A stretch of 64,000 nt of DNA, from contig OY986439.1 in the NCBI GenBank assembly GCA_963920525.1, positions 4,361,001 to 4,425,000 on the forward strand, in the 5' to 3' direction. This document shows positions 12,213 through 25,015 of the stretch, in pieces. Numbering within the stretch: position 1 is the stretch's first letter; each line of letters begins with the position of its first letter. The position numbers were made by a program, and so were the translations under genes. The stretch comes from Dichetophora obliterata (lineage: Eukaryota; Arthropoda; Insecta; Diptera; Sciomyzidae). The notes under the pieces are model-generated. The model was not told the DNA's origin. It saw only the letters and a list, made by a program, of their open reading frames with translations, and searched no databases.

Positions 12213-12519
12213 TTATTTATATGATTGTGTTTAAGTATTTCTCAAAATACGTCTTAAAAGGTAATTTTTGTCACTTTGGGGAGATAAAGCTTTTTCCACT
12301 TTTTCTGATTCGTCTCAGACTCAAAACGGACTTAATATTCGAATCCGATTCGGACTTTTTTTTAAATACATAATGTGAATCGTTTGGGTATTCTCTTTAA
12401 AATGCACCTAAGTAAAAATTTACAAAATATCTTGTGTACTGGTATCCTATAGTCACATATAACTTGTTCAATCATCATAATTATTTAAAAATTCTGACAA
12501 GTAGTTCTATTCGGTTTGA

Positions 12520-13410
12520 AGAAGAAAGATGTAAGGAAATCAGGAACCGTAACGGTTATAATTTTTTTCAAAAAGTCAACAAATAATCGTTATTTTTTGA
12601 TTAATTTAACTTCGTAAATAAAAGTTAAAATTTTATTTTTAGTTTTTCGATCAAAAATATAAGTTAAAATGTTACTTTTTAAAAAAAAAAAAAAGAGTAA
12701 AAATATGACTTATTTTTGTATCAAAAATAAAAATTAAAATATGACTTTTAATTTTCAATCAAACATAACAGTTAAAATTTACTTTTATTTTTTTCGATCA
12801 AAAATATAAGTTAAAATTTTACTTTTTTTTTATTTTTCAAATAAAGTTAAAGTCAAAGAGAGTAAAAATTTTACTTTTATTTTTGCGATCAAAAATAAAG
12901 GTTAAAGTTTGACCTTTTATCCAAACAGAAATAGAGATTAAAAATTTGACAGATCTATTTCTTATTAACTATTGTAATAGTTTAAGATTCCAAAACAATT
13001 AATAGAGTACATTTTTTATTCTTTTACTCCTATGTTCGTAACATTTTTGCACAGAGATAAGAACATTGCTATCGATCTTCAAATCGTTGCATTGCATCGC
13101 TTAGTAGCTTATCACTACACATTGTGTTTTCATTTATTTAAACAACTGGAAGAGGAATTAAAATATGACTTTTACTTTTGATCGAAAAAATAAAAGCCAA
13201 ATTTTAACTTATATTTTTGATCAAAAAATTAAAGTCAGATTTTAAATTATATTTTTGATAATTTTTTTAAACATCAATAATTTTTATTAATTTATAATAA
13301 TAATAATAATTTTAAAATAATTTACATAATTTCCTTCAGGGACCGAAAATAACAGTTATATTTCAGTCAAGTTAAAATTTGACTTTTATTTTTCGATCAA
13401 AAATCTATTC
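12520..13410. repeat. Degenerate tandem repeat of AAAGT(T)AAAATTT / GATCAAAAATA motifs
   Basis: Loosely repeated blocks of the form GATCAAAAATATAAGTTAAAA followed by TTTACTTTTATTTTT recur with roughly 50-65 bp spacing. At both ends sits a related motif (AGGAACCGTAACGGTTATA at ~12541; AGGGACCGAAAATAACAG at ~13339), which could be element termini in direct orientation. A small AAT run lies at 13290-13315. Confidence 0.55.
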
Positions 13411-14281
13411 TTATGAATAAGTATAGAATTGTATTTCGTAGTCCATATTTATTGAAAATAAAATAAAAGATTTCATAACAACTTGAAAACGGCGTTTTAT
13501 GTTAACATTCTGACCATTGTTTTGACGAATTTGCAACTGGTTCGAAACAAGTCCATCGAAACATACAAATGCGGACTTCGCACTGACGGACTCGTAACGG
13601 CTTCGAAATGGATCCGCATCCGTTTTTGTGCACATTGGAATTTTATAAATATTCTTTGTTTCGTAATTTTTTTTTGATGCAACGGATTTTCATAGTACTA
13701 ATAAAACTAACAAAAAAGAAGAGTTCATTTACTAGGTTTTGTTTAGTTTTAGAAACTTGAATCGATTCTCGATACAAATGTTACAAAACAGAGGAAAACA
13801 ACCAAAATAGCTGTAAAATAAAAAAAAAACAATACAAAAGTGAAAATTAAAAAATAACGTCTGAGTAATTTTTAATATAGGTTTACCAACTCTAAGCTTA
13901 GCTTTTCACTAACATAAAAAGTAAGAAAATTATTAAATTAACCAATTGACATAGTTGTTGTTGTTGTTATGTTCACAAACCGATAATGACATTTTTAAAA
14001 ATATGCATATTTTTTGTGGAATATTTTAACCGCATTCGCTTTTTTTCAGCGTTTTAGCTTACAACTCTTAATTAACTTCTTACTAAAATAAAACTAAGAA
14101 ACCTACTATGAATTAACTACTAATGAAATTTTATGACAAATACTTTTGTAGAATATTTTAACCCTCATTCTTTTAGTTTTAAAATGTTCTTTCAAATGTA
14201 GGCACACAGGGTACAAAAAATATTCTATAAAATTTTAGGTTGGAAAATTTCACTATAAGTTTCTACTAAAATGTTCTACTT
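13411..14281. other. No gene seen
   Basis: AT-rich sequence with a short TTG run at 13962-13978. Overlapping open frames at 13411-13682 on both strands are not protein-like. Confidence 0.4.
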
Positions 14282-14521
14282 TGGGTAAATTTTTCAGTGC
14301 GAGTTTAAACTCTAGTCCAATTGAACTTAGGTTAACTCACTAAAACGGAACGTTAAAGCTCGGTTAAGGCATAAAAGAGACACATAATATGAAAATTTAA
14401 GTCAATTTAACACCAATGGAAAGGTAAAATATACAGTTAAACCTAGTTTTAATGTCCAATTTTGGTGAGTTAACCTCAGTTTAATTTGACTATAGTTTAA
14501 GCTCGTACTGAAAAATTGGCC
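14282..14521. mobile_element. Palindromic MITE, family A, copy 2
   Basis: Left TTTTTCAGTGCGAGTTTAAA and right AGCTCGTACTGAAAAATTGG correspond to the ends of the copy at 1562-1795, with the same internal TAACTCA/TGAGTTAA segments. It is more diverged than copy 1 at its left end. Confidence 0.7.
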
Positions 14522-14720
14522 ATAAAATGTGTCTTGGAAAAATTCTCAATAAGTTTCATTAGACAAGATTTGCTAACAGTGTATACTTATGCAGAAAAAT
14601 CATTTGAAAACTCGCTAAAATGATGCAATCAATGAATGCTTCTTCGATGATACACTTATATTGTTAATAAACTTTTTACATGAGGTAATTAAAACCTGAC
14701 TATTTTTCTTCATAGAACTT

Positions 14721-15372
14721 CTTAGGCCATGTTCGTAGTGGATTTTTTGGCTGAAGCTGATTCATAAAGCTGCTTTGTCGAGCTTTTTTGATCATAGTGA
14801 ACGCTTATTCAAGGCTGTAAAAGTAGCTTCTTGAACTTATTGATGTTTATAGTTTATAGTGTGAGCAAGTGAGATGTAGATATAAACGCTGAAAAGCATT
14901 TAAAAAGTAGCTTTATGCATAAGTAAGCTTGCACTATGAACACTTTGAGCTTTTCCATATAATTATACACAAAGCGTTTTTCACCACTGGCGGCCGTAGC
15001 TTAGTGGGTAGAGTGCGTGGCCCCTAAGCTAAAGAACCGCGGTAGCCCGGGTTCAATTCCAGCTCAGACAGAAAGTTTTCCCAATTGAATTAATTTTTCT
15101 GTTCAGTCGTCACCTCTCTGCAGACAATGGCAAACCTCAGAGAGTAAAAAATTGCCATGTAAAGCTTCTTGAGAACATAAGCCGTTCGGAGTCGGCATAA
15201 AACACGTAGGGCCAGTTCTCGGTCATTTGTGATCAAACATTTAATAACACGCACAACACAATTGATCAATAGAAGCTAGGTCAAAGTCCTTCCAAGGGCT
15301 GAAATGGCCAGTTTATTTTATTTTTTGGTTTTTTAGCTCATCAAAAAGCGTTCACTTTGAACGCGGCCTTAG
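14721..15372. mobile_element. MITE with CTTAGGCC ends, split by a SINE
   Basis: The left end CTTAGGCCATGTTCGTAGTG and the inverted right end CTAAGGCCGCGTTCAAAGTG match at most positions. Internal AGCTTTTTTGAT/ATCAAAAAGC-type segments also pair. Removing the SINE at 14989-15344 leaves a compact MITE of about 300 bp. I infer that the SINE inserted later. Confidence 0.65.
14989..15344 (+). mobile_element. tRNA-derived SINE, family 1, copy a
   Basis: The head has RNA polymerase III promoter boxes: box A TAGCTTAGTGGGTAGAG and box B GGTTCAATTCC. It is followed by a unique body containing CCTCAGAGAGTAAA, TTGCCATGTAA, CATAAGCCGTTCGGAGTCGG and GATCAAACATTTAATAACAC. Similar flanks (AAAGCGTTTTTCACC before and AAAGCGTTCAC after) look like a degraded target-site duplication. 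It is a SINE rather than a tRNA gene because the acceptor stem does not pair and the same body recurs at 30375-30705. Confidence 0.85.
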
Positions 15373-17302
15373 ACAAGCCTCGTTCAAATAGCTTTAGGCT
15401 TAAGCCATTATGCAAATATTTCACATATTTTAAAAATTTTTGCTTTAGATCTGAAACACAACCATTATTTTTATGGCATCTTAATATACACACATAGTTG
15501 TCTAACTTTTTTTATTTGTGAATAGCTAGTTTTACAGTAGAAGAACAGAAGTAAACTTTCAAAACGTCAATTGATCGTAATTTTAAAACTGTTTAAATTT
15601 GCATTGCTTTTACTTATGTCAAAAGAAGCAAAAAACTTAGGATTTATAAGACTTATAAAAAAGAAGAAAAAATTGTGTAAAAATCGCTAATCCCGATTTT
15701 GTTTTATATCTTTTCAAACATCTTTAAAGTTTTTTGGTTATGTTTTCAATCAAAGTTGATAAATTGTTTGCCATAAACTAATCATAAAATAAACGCGTCT
15801 TTACTTTCTTGTTTATAAAAACTTGTAGTTATGTATATGCATTTGTTAAAATAACGTCCTTTCTTAATGTCAATGTTAATGTTCATGTTAATGCTAATAA
15901 CCTTTTACTTATATATAAATACCACCAACATTACTGCCATACTCTTAGGCAATCCTAGTTATTTTAAGCATTTCAGTAATTTTTCGGAAATCTTCAATTG
16001 TTTTCCGTACCGCCTTAAAAACATTCCTCCACATTTTTCACTAACGCCCACATGTTACCAAAATTCCAACGACAACATCCGCTCTAAGGCCAACACAGCA
16101 GATAGTGTCTTTACCAATTTCACGGTCGTTGATATTTCTATATATTCGATGAAGCTGCTGGGGCAACAGCAGTGACTCCCTTTTGCTACTGAAAATGGTT
16201 GCTACTCGTTTTAAGATACCTCGCGGGTTGTCAATCCCCAAACATATGCTTTAATTTATGGTAGATTGTATTAAACTGACAACAGCAACAACAAGAACAA
16301 CGACAATAACTACGAGAACAAAACCAAGAGCAGCAGAACCCACAAAAGTATAATAATAACAATAACAATGCCAATCAACAAGGAGCAATATGACGATGAG
16401 AACGACACACAGTGCAAGTTTTTCAATTTTTTGGGAACAAAATTCATGTCGTAGTATTAGAGTATTAAAGCAAATATAGAAATATAAAAGTTTGCACATG
16501 AATTTTGAAGATCATAAAATTAAAAGTTGCAAAAAATGGGCGTTCCACCTACAACTTGGAAAAGTAAAGACGGCACAAGATTGGTTTTATGCATGCTACA
16601 AAGGTCAGATTGAGTATATTAGTTTTTCTTACAACAAAAAAGTTCCTCTTAAAATGATACCTACCGTTCAAATATCAATTCTACCTTCAATAATATTTGA
16701 AATTTGGTAATATTCTACAATATATCAATTTTAAGTTTGCATTAATAATTAAAAACATTTTTTTAACTGTAGAGATATAGGCTGTAGATTAATCTTGTAC
16801 CCAGGGCAGGAGCGGGCCCACGGGGGTAAAAAGATGGAAATTTCCCCCCAAGATCTCAAATTTTTGAAAAAAAAGGAAATTTTAATATACATATTTTCAA
16901 CTAAAATTGAAGGTTTAATCTTACCGTGCGCAATCGCTTTGATAATTTCTAGTTGTGTTCCTAGTTTACTACAATGATATGGCGCTGCCTTCGTTACGTT
17001 GAATAGTCATTCTCCCCTTTACTCTTTCTTTTTCGAACATTAATAAAAAATAAAAAAATAAAATATTGCATTTTCGTCCAACTGAACGAAAAAATAATAT
17101 TCTGTAACAATGATTCTAATTTGCATAAATTGCATAAATTAAGCTAATTAAGTAAGTACAGAAGACCGAGTTTATATGGAAAAAGTAGCTTTGTACTGAA
17201 CTGACCAGAGGGGATCGAAAGATATAGTGCCATATATTAACGCACCAAAATTTTGCGTGAATAGAGCAAAAACCAGGATATTTTTTAAACGATTTAAAAA
17301 AA
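15373..17302. other. No gene seen; AAC/CAA patch
   Basis: An imperfect CAACAACAA-type stretch runs through 16276-16385. The 102-residue open frame at 15867-16175 begins with repeated ATG/TTA slippage and has no recognisable domain, so I do not call it. Confidence 0.4.
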
Positions 17303-17480
17303 AATTTGTAATGAATGGAATAGAAAAGCATCAGTCATGAATAATAAATTTACAAATATTACAAAAAATTTGTAATGAATGGAATAGAAAAGCATCAGTC
17401 ATGAATAATAAATTTACAAATATTACAAAAAATTTGTAATGAATGGAATAGAAAAGCATCAGCATGAATAATAGAAACTT
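17303..17480. repeat. 64-bp tandem repeat, 2.8 units
   Basis: Units start at 17303, 17367 and 17431, each reading TTTGTAATGAATGGAATAG, AAAAGCATCAGTCATGAATA, ATAAATTTACAAATATTAC. The first two are essentially identical; the third is truncated and has lost one T. The near-identity indicates a recent duplication. Confidence 0.95.
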
Positions 17481-18068
17481 TCATCACGATTTGGTCCTAT
17501 TATCCAACTGCGGAAGGTGATGAAACACAACATATTTTTGAAAATTAATTTTATCGCAATAATAATGAGAATAGTCAATAAATAAAACTTTAAAATCATC
17601 TATACAAAATCATCTATACAAAATTTGGTCTCGATATCGTCTTAATTAAAAATGTCCTTTAACATCATGTCGTTTAATATTATTAAATATCGTAGTCGAT
17701 TTCAATATATTTATGATCGCTGATGTGATATGATCAACCGATTGTACCTTTATTCGATGTTGAGATATAAAATATTGAATGAAAAGAAGCCGAGTCCTTA
17801 GGCATATTTGAATAATTGTTAAAAAAGTTGGATTATGGTAAAATCTTCATATTTCAAAATGAAATTTTATAAATTTACTATTCCAATTTATTTTATAAAG
17901 AATTTCTTATTCTTTTCAAAATATTTTATCTCTCTTTTTATGAATATTTTTGCAATTTTAAATAAACTCGTACTTGATTTTCACGTAAACATCAAGAATA
18001 TCCTATTATCAGAATATTTGGTTCATACTTTAAAAGATGTTACTATTTTGAATAATTATGAATATTGA

Positions 18069-19043
18069 AAAAGTTGTTTTTTGAGATAAACAGTAAAAAA
18101 TAACGATCTATAAATGCTTTGATTTTTGTAAGAAAAACTACATATGTCTTAAAGCAAAATTAAATACAGACTTTAACAAAGAATATCTCGCCAAACAAGA
18201 TGCAACTCTCGTTTTGTCTCGATTTCTACCCTCATTCTCCTGTGTTAGATATACTCGAATCCAAAGGCACACTCGAAATAGCACAGAACTTTTGATTGTT
18301 ATCTGACTGTCTAAATGTTGGTGTTTTTGATTGAAGTGTTTACGTTTTCTTTAAATTTGGCGAATTAAATATTTACATATTTTTTGCAAATACATTTTCT
18401 TGTTTTCGAGAAATGTATTTTTAATGCAATTTTATGATAAGGTTTTTTTATATTTTTGGCATCAGAAGTGGTACCGAAGATAATTTTGTGAATTTGGATT
18501 CTTAAAATATTTCTAAAAGAAACAATGTCTGAAAGTATTTTTTTAAAACACCAGGTTAAGACGACCATTCTTTTTTGTGTTTCGATTTTTTAAATTTTTT
18601 TGCCTAGCGTGAAATTTATTATTTATAAATAAAAGATAAAAATATTTTCGGTACCACTTCTGATGCCTGAGATTTTCAGCCTTATATTAATTTTTTCAAA
18701 AAGTTGAAAAGTTGCGTTCAAGTATGCTTTTCTCAAAAAATAGTAGATGCATAGACAAAAAATGTGCAAATTTTAAATACACCAAATATAAGGAAAACGT
18801 AAACACTTTTATAAATACCACTAAAATTAACACTATCAGATAACAACCAAAAGTTCTGTGCTATTTCGAGTGTACCTTAAGATTCGAATATCCTTCACAC
18901 AGGACACTGTGAGTTAAAATCAAGAGTGGCATCTTGTTGGCGAGTTGTTGTTAGTTAAAATCTATATTTCTCTTGCTTTAAGGCACATGTAGTTTTTCAT
19001 ATAGATCGTTAATTTTCAGTGTTTTTCTCAAAACACAACTTTG
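18069..19043. mobile_element. Long foldback element (~975 bp, arms ~450 bp)
   Basis: Matching inverted segments run nearly the whole length: AACGATCTAT, TGTCTTAAAGCAA, CTCGCCAAACAAGATGC, CACTCGAAATAGCACAGAAC, GTTTACGTTTTC and, near the centre, GGCATCAGAAGTGGTACCG (about 18459) against CGGTACCACTTCTGATGCC (about 18649). Arms are roughly 80-90% alike by eye. It is non-coding. No target duplication was recognised. Confidence 0.85.
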
Positions 19044-19651
19044 TCCTTGCGGGAGAGGAAGACATCCTTTTTTTGGGAGACCACCCTATGAAACTTTGGA
19101 GAGCTCTTAGAATGAGAAATTATAAAAATAATTTTTAATTCGATACGCCCTTATGAGCACATTATTTTTTAAAAAAACTCTGCAAGAGGCAAACTTTCAA
19201 TGCCTATATCTTTTAAAAGCGAGCTAACTTTGCAAAACCCTTTAATGGTTTTGTTGGTCTAGATCAGCACCATCGATCTGTGTTGGTCGCTTTTTCGTTA
19301 GATTCCATGACGCTTGAATTGTCGCATAGTATAATTTATGTCATCTTTGAGGACATTTTAAAGCAGGAAGATGTGATCATAAAAGTACGACATTTTGTGA
19401 TGCTCCATTTTATCTTTGTACTAACCGCACAAGCCCTTAAGATTTTTGATAAAATAATATTTAAAAAAAAATGCTGTTTTTAAAGAATTACTGGGGAAGA
19501 CAGATGTAATCAGATCGAAAGAAACAATGTAGCTTAAAAAAATATAAAATATTCATGCATGTTACAATATCCTTTGAATGAGCCCTAAGCCAAATCGATA
19601 CTATGCATTCCTGAAATTCGCTTTGGTTTAATGTAAAGCAACCATATACAT

Positions 19652-20629
19652 TAGGGCGGGTTGATTTTTTTATTTGTAAATCGTATAGCAAAAACGTAAA
19701 CTACATAAAATTCTAAGAAAATTCTCCGAAGAAACCATGTATCTAAAATAAAATCCTAATCCGCGCCTCTCGACTTGAAAATTTATATGCCCTCTTTTCT
19801 ACACTCAAAATTTTTAAATTTTTAAAAAAATATTCACCCAAGTAAAAAAGTTTCTATATAATTTTATATTTAATATTTTTATAAGGAACATAGATAAACA
19901 ATTCTTATTTTATAACGCAAATAAAAACAAACAAAAGAAGTGTTTTCACTCAAACAATATTTCAGTAATTTTTCAGTAATTTTTTACCATAAACAAATTT
20001 TGTGTCATTAAAACAAATGAGGTCTTTAATACATACAAAGAAGCAATTATAGAATACAAAGAAAACTTTACTTATTGGTTATATGTTAATTTTGTTAAGT
20101 CTTTTTTACTCTCCATTCTAGGTACTTTGGCATGACTTTCTATAGTTACTACTATTTGATCTATATTTCTATAGATCAAGCAAACTGGATTAGAGGTCAT
20201 GTTTTTTTCCTGTTTTAAGAAATATGTTTTGCGTATTTTATTACAAAAAAAATATTTTTTTTAATTATTCTTTGTTTTTTGCAAAACGCAGTTTAGGTAA
20301 AACGTGTTCTAATTATTTTTCATATAGAACGCAAATAAGAGGAGATGCAAATTGGGGTTCAACTGCTTTTTTGATAATTGAATATTTTGATTAGCCTCAA
20401 AACAAAACCTGTATTGCATAAAATATAATATAATAAAACATAATATATTTTAAAAAAAAAAAAAATTTATCATAAGTGGAAAAAAATTTCAAGTCGAGAG
20501 GCGCGGAAAAGGGTTTGATTTTAGACCTATGGTTTCTTCGGATAATTTTCTTAGAATTTTATTTAGATTACATTTTTGCTATACGATTTTTCATTTTTTT
20601 TTTTTATCCATACAAATCAACCCGCCCTA
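19652..20629. mobile_element. Long-TIR element with perfect 8-bp target duplication
   Basis: TAGGGCGGGTTGATTT on the left is inverted as AAATCAACCCGCCCTA on the right, and the inverted similarity continues for about 150 bp (CGTATAGCAAAAACGTAA, GAAACCATG, CGCGCCTCTCGACTTGAAA). The 8-bp flanks are identical: ATATACAT at 19644-19651 and 20630-20637. That points to hAT-like transposition. The interior is AT-rich and non-coding. Confidence 0.9.
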
Positions 20630-20637
20630 ATATACAT

Positions 20638-21285
20638 ATCTTACATCAATCTAATGCCATTGGCTAAGGGCTAATGAATGACACACTTTTTTTGTTTTCA
20701 CGCATTTGCAACTGATCAGAAAAAGTTCTGCATTTTCTTTCTGAGGAAAAGTATAATTTTCTTTCTGCCGGTTTTGCGTTGCTTTATATTCAAAACGACA
20801 TAGCTTTGAATCCAAAGTATGTGGTCGAAAAATTTTCAATAATAGGAAACTATAGAATTTCACTATGAATGGAATAACACACCGTAAATTTTATAGTATG
20901 ATAAAAAAACATAAATAATAATACAATAACAAAAAAAAGAAATAATTGCAAGTATGAATTTATGTAAAATACATTCATAATAATTATTTAACTTCAAATA
21001 AAAAAAAAACAAAAAAGTCTTTAAAAAAACAAACAAAATAAATGTTCATAAATTTTTCACCCCCTAAAATTTACCTCTGGATCCGCCACTGACCCAGAGG
21101 CTTTTTCAAGTAGGACCTTCATAAAATATTTGTATCTTGTACTTAATATTTTAATATACAACTTTTTATGGTATTTTTTAGTAAATTTTTTCAAAGGATC
21201 AAAAAGACCTATAAAAAGTGCGATACAGGGTGAAAATATTAAAACAAAGATAATTAGCTAGTGATGTTTTCCTTTTCATATTGAC
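20638..21285. other. No gene seen
   Basis: AT-rich sequence with A-runs. A fragment CTGGATCCGCCACTGACCCAG near 21077 resembles a transposon end but has no partner that I could find. Confidence 0.4.
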
Positions 21286-21315
21286 AATGTTGCTGCTGTT
21301 GTTGTTATTGTTGTC

Positions 21316-21364
<49 letters not shown>

Positions 21365-21395
21365 TGGTTTTTGTTGTTGTTGTTGTTGCCGTTTT
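21286..21395. repeat. TTG (CAA) trinucleotide microsatellite
   Basis: Interrupted GTTGTTGTT repeats with occasional TCG, TTA and GTTTTGG variants. Not part of a supported reading frame. Confidence 0.95.
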
Positions 21396-24292
21396 ACAAC
21401 AATTTTTTACGTTTTACATTGCTTGCAAAGCAATTAATTGTTCTAACTTGACCTAAAGCTGAATAAACGATTTTTAACTATCAAACAACTACAAATCAAG
21501 CATGAGTTAAACTATCAAACACTTAGAATATGTATTTAAATCATAGAAAATCAACAAAAAAATATTCTTATTAACCTAAACTATAGATTTAACAGCAGCC
21601 AACTGTGCAAAAAGTTTTTATTTAGAAACTTTAAACTTAAAATTTAAACTTTTAAAATTAAAAAACTACAATCTTAGTAAATTTAAAATGTTAACCTCAA
21701 ACAAAAATAAAATAGAATAAATTACGTAAACTCAGACGCTGGCCTCAAATGTGTTAATACATATCTAGCTTCATTTTTTTTGTTGTCTCTTATGCAAGAA
21801 CTCGTTGATTTAAGTCTTTCATTTAAAATTCATTTGTATCAAAAAGTACAGTTGTTTGCCCGAGGATCGCTATCGTTATCTAAATCACATTTTACAGCAA
21901 TAACTGAATAACCAATTTTATTTTTATTGACGCTTAAAATAGAATTTTTCATTAAGCAATAAAAAACTTTAATTTTCGTATGAATAAAAAATACTGTTCT
22001 TGACAATTAATATTGGTAATCTCTTTTTTTTTCTTATTAAAAACTGACTTGTTTCTGTTTATTGTTTCATTGTCATAAATTGTATTGGCTATTACGTGCA
22101 AAAGATACATTTTAATATATAAAGATTTCTTAAATATTATTAACTGGTTTTATTTTTAACTAAAAGTACGAATACTAAGCAATACACTAGTTATATTTTT
22201 CACACTTTCAATTACTACTAAAATATTTATTTTATTTTACTAATGAAAAAGGAAATTAGTTTTGTCTATGAGTTTTGTATTTTGGTCTGTATTTGTAATT
22301 TTCATTTTGTTTTAATAAAATCAATAAAAAATATTGGACATTTTTTTTACTACAGAAGTTGTTCCTGTGCTAAGCTGACTGCAATTCAGGCGTTGCATTC
22401 AATGTTTTTTCGTTTGAATAAAGTTCCATCTCTGGCAAAATGGAAAAAAACGCTGATATTTCAAACAAAAATTTTTAGTTTGACGGCTAGATATGTTTTT
22501 TTTTTAATTATATAAATATATAACTTTTCAAAAAATAACTCAGTTGGTTAAAATTCAACAAAAAATTTGTGGCTGACTGAAAAGAGCACTGTGCGAAGAC
22601 AGCACCAACAGTTACAGAGGACAACAACAACGTCTACAGTTGATTACCATTCATACCCCAAAAACTACGAATTCCAATTCGAAAACAACTCCATTAGAAA
22701 TAGTGGAAGTCGACGTATGCGTAGTCCTAGGAATGTATGTATTAGTGCGTGTATAACTGAGTATTGCTTTGTTTACTTTTCGAAAACGGCATCGAAAATG
22801 CTTTTTTTTTATTTTATATTGGCAGTATTTGTTTATGTTTGGTTTTTTTCAGTCGAATTTTTGTTTTGTTTTACTCATTTTTTTTGTGTAGCCTTGTGTA
22901 GCTTCCGTTGCGGAAGGATAACAAATACATGACACCCCCAGCAACGATCATTAGTGGCAGAATGCAACGCCAATAACTGACTGACAGCTAGCTAGACACA
23001 TGCCGCCGCCACCAAGAACAATGAAGCAACAACATTTGTCGAACAGACATAGAAAAATGAATGAAAACAAAAAAATTTTGTTATATAAACAATAGAGCAA
23101 ACAGGAGCAAGTTTAACCAAAACAAATGAAACTAGCTCCCCCCTCCCTGCCATTGTTTATAATTAATGATTGAACATTAAAGGCAGCTGAATTCAACTGA
23201 ATGGTGCTTGAGGTAGGAGTGGGATTTATATAAAAATTTTATCTGATTTATGGCACTTAGAAGGGAAGGAAAATCAATAACGTAAAAATTTACAGTATCG
23301 GTTCATAGAAGCCAGAATTACTGTCTGATGTAGTCGTCATCAATGAATTTTTTTCTTATCAGTCATTTACAATTAAAGCTCCACGTAGATCCGAATTTGA
23401 AAGCAATAATTCTTTATTGAAACATTTAATAAAAGTATTTTCAATGTTAAGTACATCAGTATCCAATTTCTTCAAAGTTATTTGTTTCATTTATAGTTCT
23501 ATTTGTGTAACATTTTATCACATTTTATGAAATACATTACTTACACATTACAATAAACAATATCTCATATTAAAGTTGATCTCCCGTTCAAAGACAAAAC
23601 ATATTTATTTTACTACATACATACTATGTAGTTGTTTTCTCAATGTTATTTAAAAAAAAGCAGCAAAACATAATATCTTCTTCTTTATCGGTTTAAGAAA
23701 AATTATTTCGACATTTTTTACATTTGTTTGTATTGGAAAATATTTTTGCAATGCGCAATACTTCAAGAATATTTAATCAAAAAGATAAGCTTATTAAGAT
23801 TTTAGATTGAACTAAGAGAATACTTTGAAGTACCATCACAAAATAAAAAACAGCAAAATAAGACTTACTTTGTTTTGTGCACAGTAAAAAATATGAGCAT
23901 ACATTTTATACTATTTGGTATACATATAAATCCAAACCAAAAATGTTTTAAAAGTTATACCATCAAATCTTATAAATTTTTCCAGACCATTTTTCTCATC
24001 AAAATCACTATATTTTTAAATTTCCCGATTTCAGTGAATTTTTTACTTTCGAACCAGAATATATTTTAATTTACACATAATATCCATATAAAATTTTTAA
24101 ATTATATTTGTTTTATTATTTTTATAATATTGAGTGGTGTAAAATTTATAAACTATTTGGAATAAAAAAGTTTATACCACACAAATGTTATAAAGGAGAT
24201 AAAATTTATCCTCAAATTTTTTGCTGTGTGGATACAAAAAAAAGGCGATACTATGTTTTGTTGTTGTACGAGTGTATTGTACAACTAAGAGA
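21396..24292. other. No gene seen
   Basis: Mostly AT-rich. The 121-residue frame at 22567-22932 starts with Gln/Thr-rich low-complexity sequence and ends in Phe-rich sequence translated from T-runs, so it is not convincing. Open frames at 22243-22515 and 23875-24299 are likewise Phe/Ile/Lys-rich translations of AT-rich DNA. Confidence 0.4.
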
Positions 24293-24613
24293 ACAATAAT
24301 GGTATTCATCTCATTTGTGCAATTTGAAGTGGCAGCTTTTATAAACGCAACTTCATTTGCTGATGAGCATTTGAAAAAATATCAGCATTAAAAAAATAAA
24401 AATGCCGAAAAAGCAAAAAAAGCAACTTCATGAAATTATTTAAAGAACAACTTAGATGATTGTTTTTCAAGATAGTGAAAATCAGAGATGAAAAAGAAAA
24501 AGAGAAATCGTTTTCCATACCATTTTTGACAGCTCATTTGCGAAGGTGGAAAAATGCATAGTTTGTACAGTATACGAAGGTTTTGCGCGCTTAGATGAAT
24601 ACCCTTATTATAT
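24293..24613. mobile_element. Probable MITE with GGTATTCATCT ends
   Basis: Left AATAATGGTATTCATCTCA and right AGATGAATACCCTTATTAT are inverted repeats of about 17 bp. Possible ATAAT target duplications are included in the ends. The interior of about 290 bp is non-coding. Confidence 0.6.
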
Positions 24614-25015
24614 AGCCTAGATAAAAAAAAGTCATTTTATCACAAAACAAACCTCTGTTTGTTGGGAAATATTTTAAAAAATTAAATGCATTTCATCTCA
24701 AATCTAAATATATCTATATTTATACTATAGTATTAAATTGAAGTAACATTTTTTTGTTCCTTGTAAACTTCAAAAGTACTCGGCCGATTATTATAAAAAA
24801 AAAACATTTTAAATATCATATATGTGCTACGTCAATTTTTAGGGTTATTTTCGTTTCGAAATTTTAATAATATGTATATTTAATTAAAGTAATAAGTTTT
24901 TTCAGAAATCATCCCAGATAATCGTTTTCTTTTTACGCATTTGTGTTGCGAGAGTTTCAATAAACTCCATGTTGCTTTCTATTATTCAGTTTTTTTCACT
25001 CAACAAGCATAGCCC

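Noticed and set aside
14989..15072. tRNA-like sequence with good A and B boxes
   Set aside because: Acceptor stem does not pair and the same body follows another copy at 30375, so it is a SINE head rather than a tRNA gene.
15867..16175. 102-codon open frame beginning with Met/Leu repeats
   Set aside because: The start is a T/A-rich slippage region and the rest has no recognisable similarity; no supporting splice or promoter context.
22567..22932. 121-codon open frame with Gln/Thr start and Phe-rich end
   Set aside because: Low-complexity translation of CAA-rich and T-rich DNA; no recognisable domain, no splice context.
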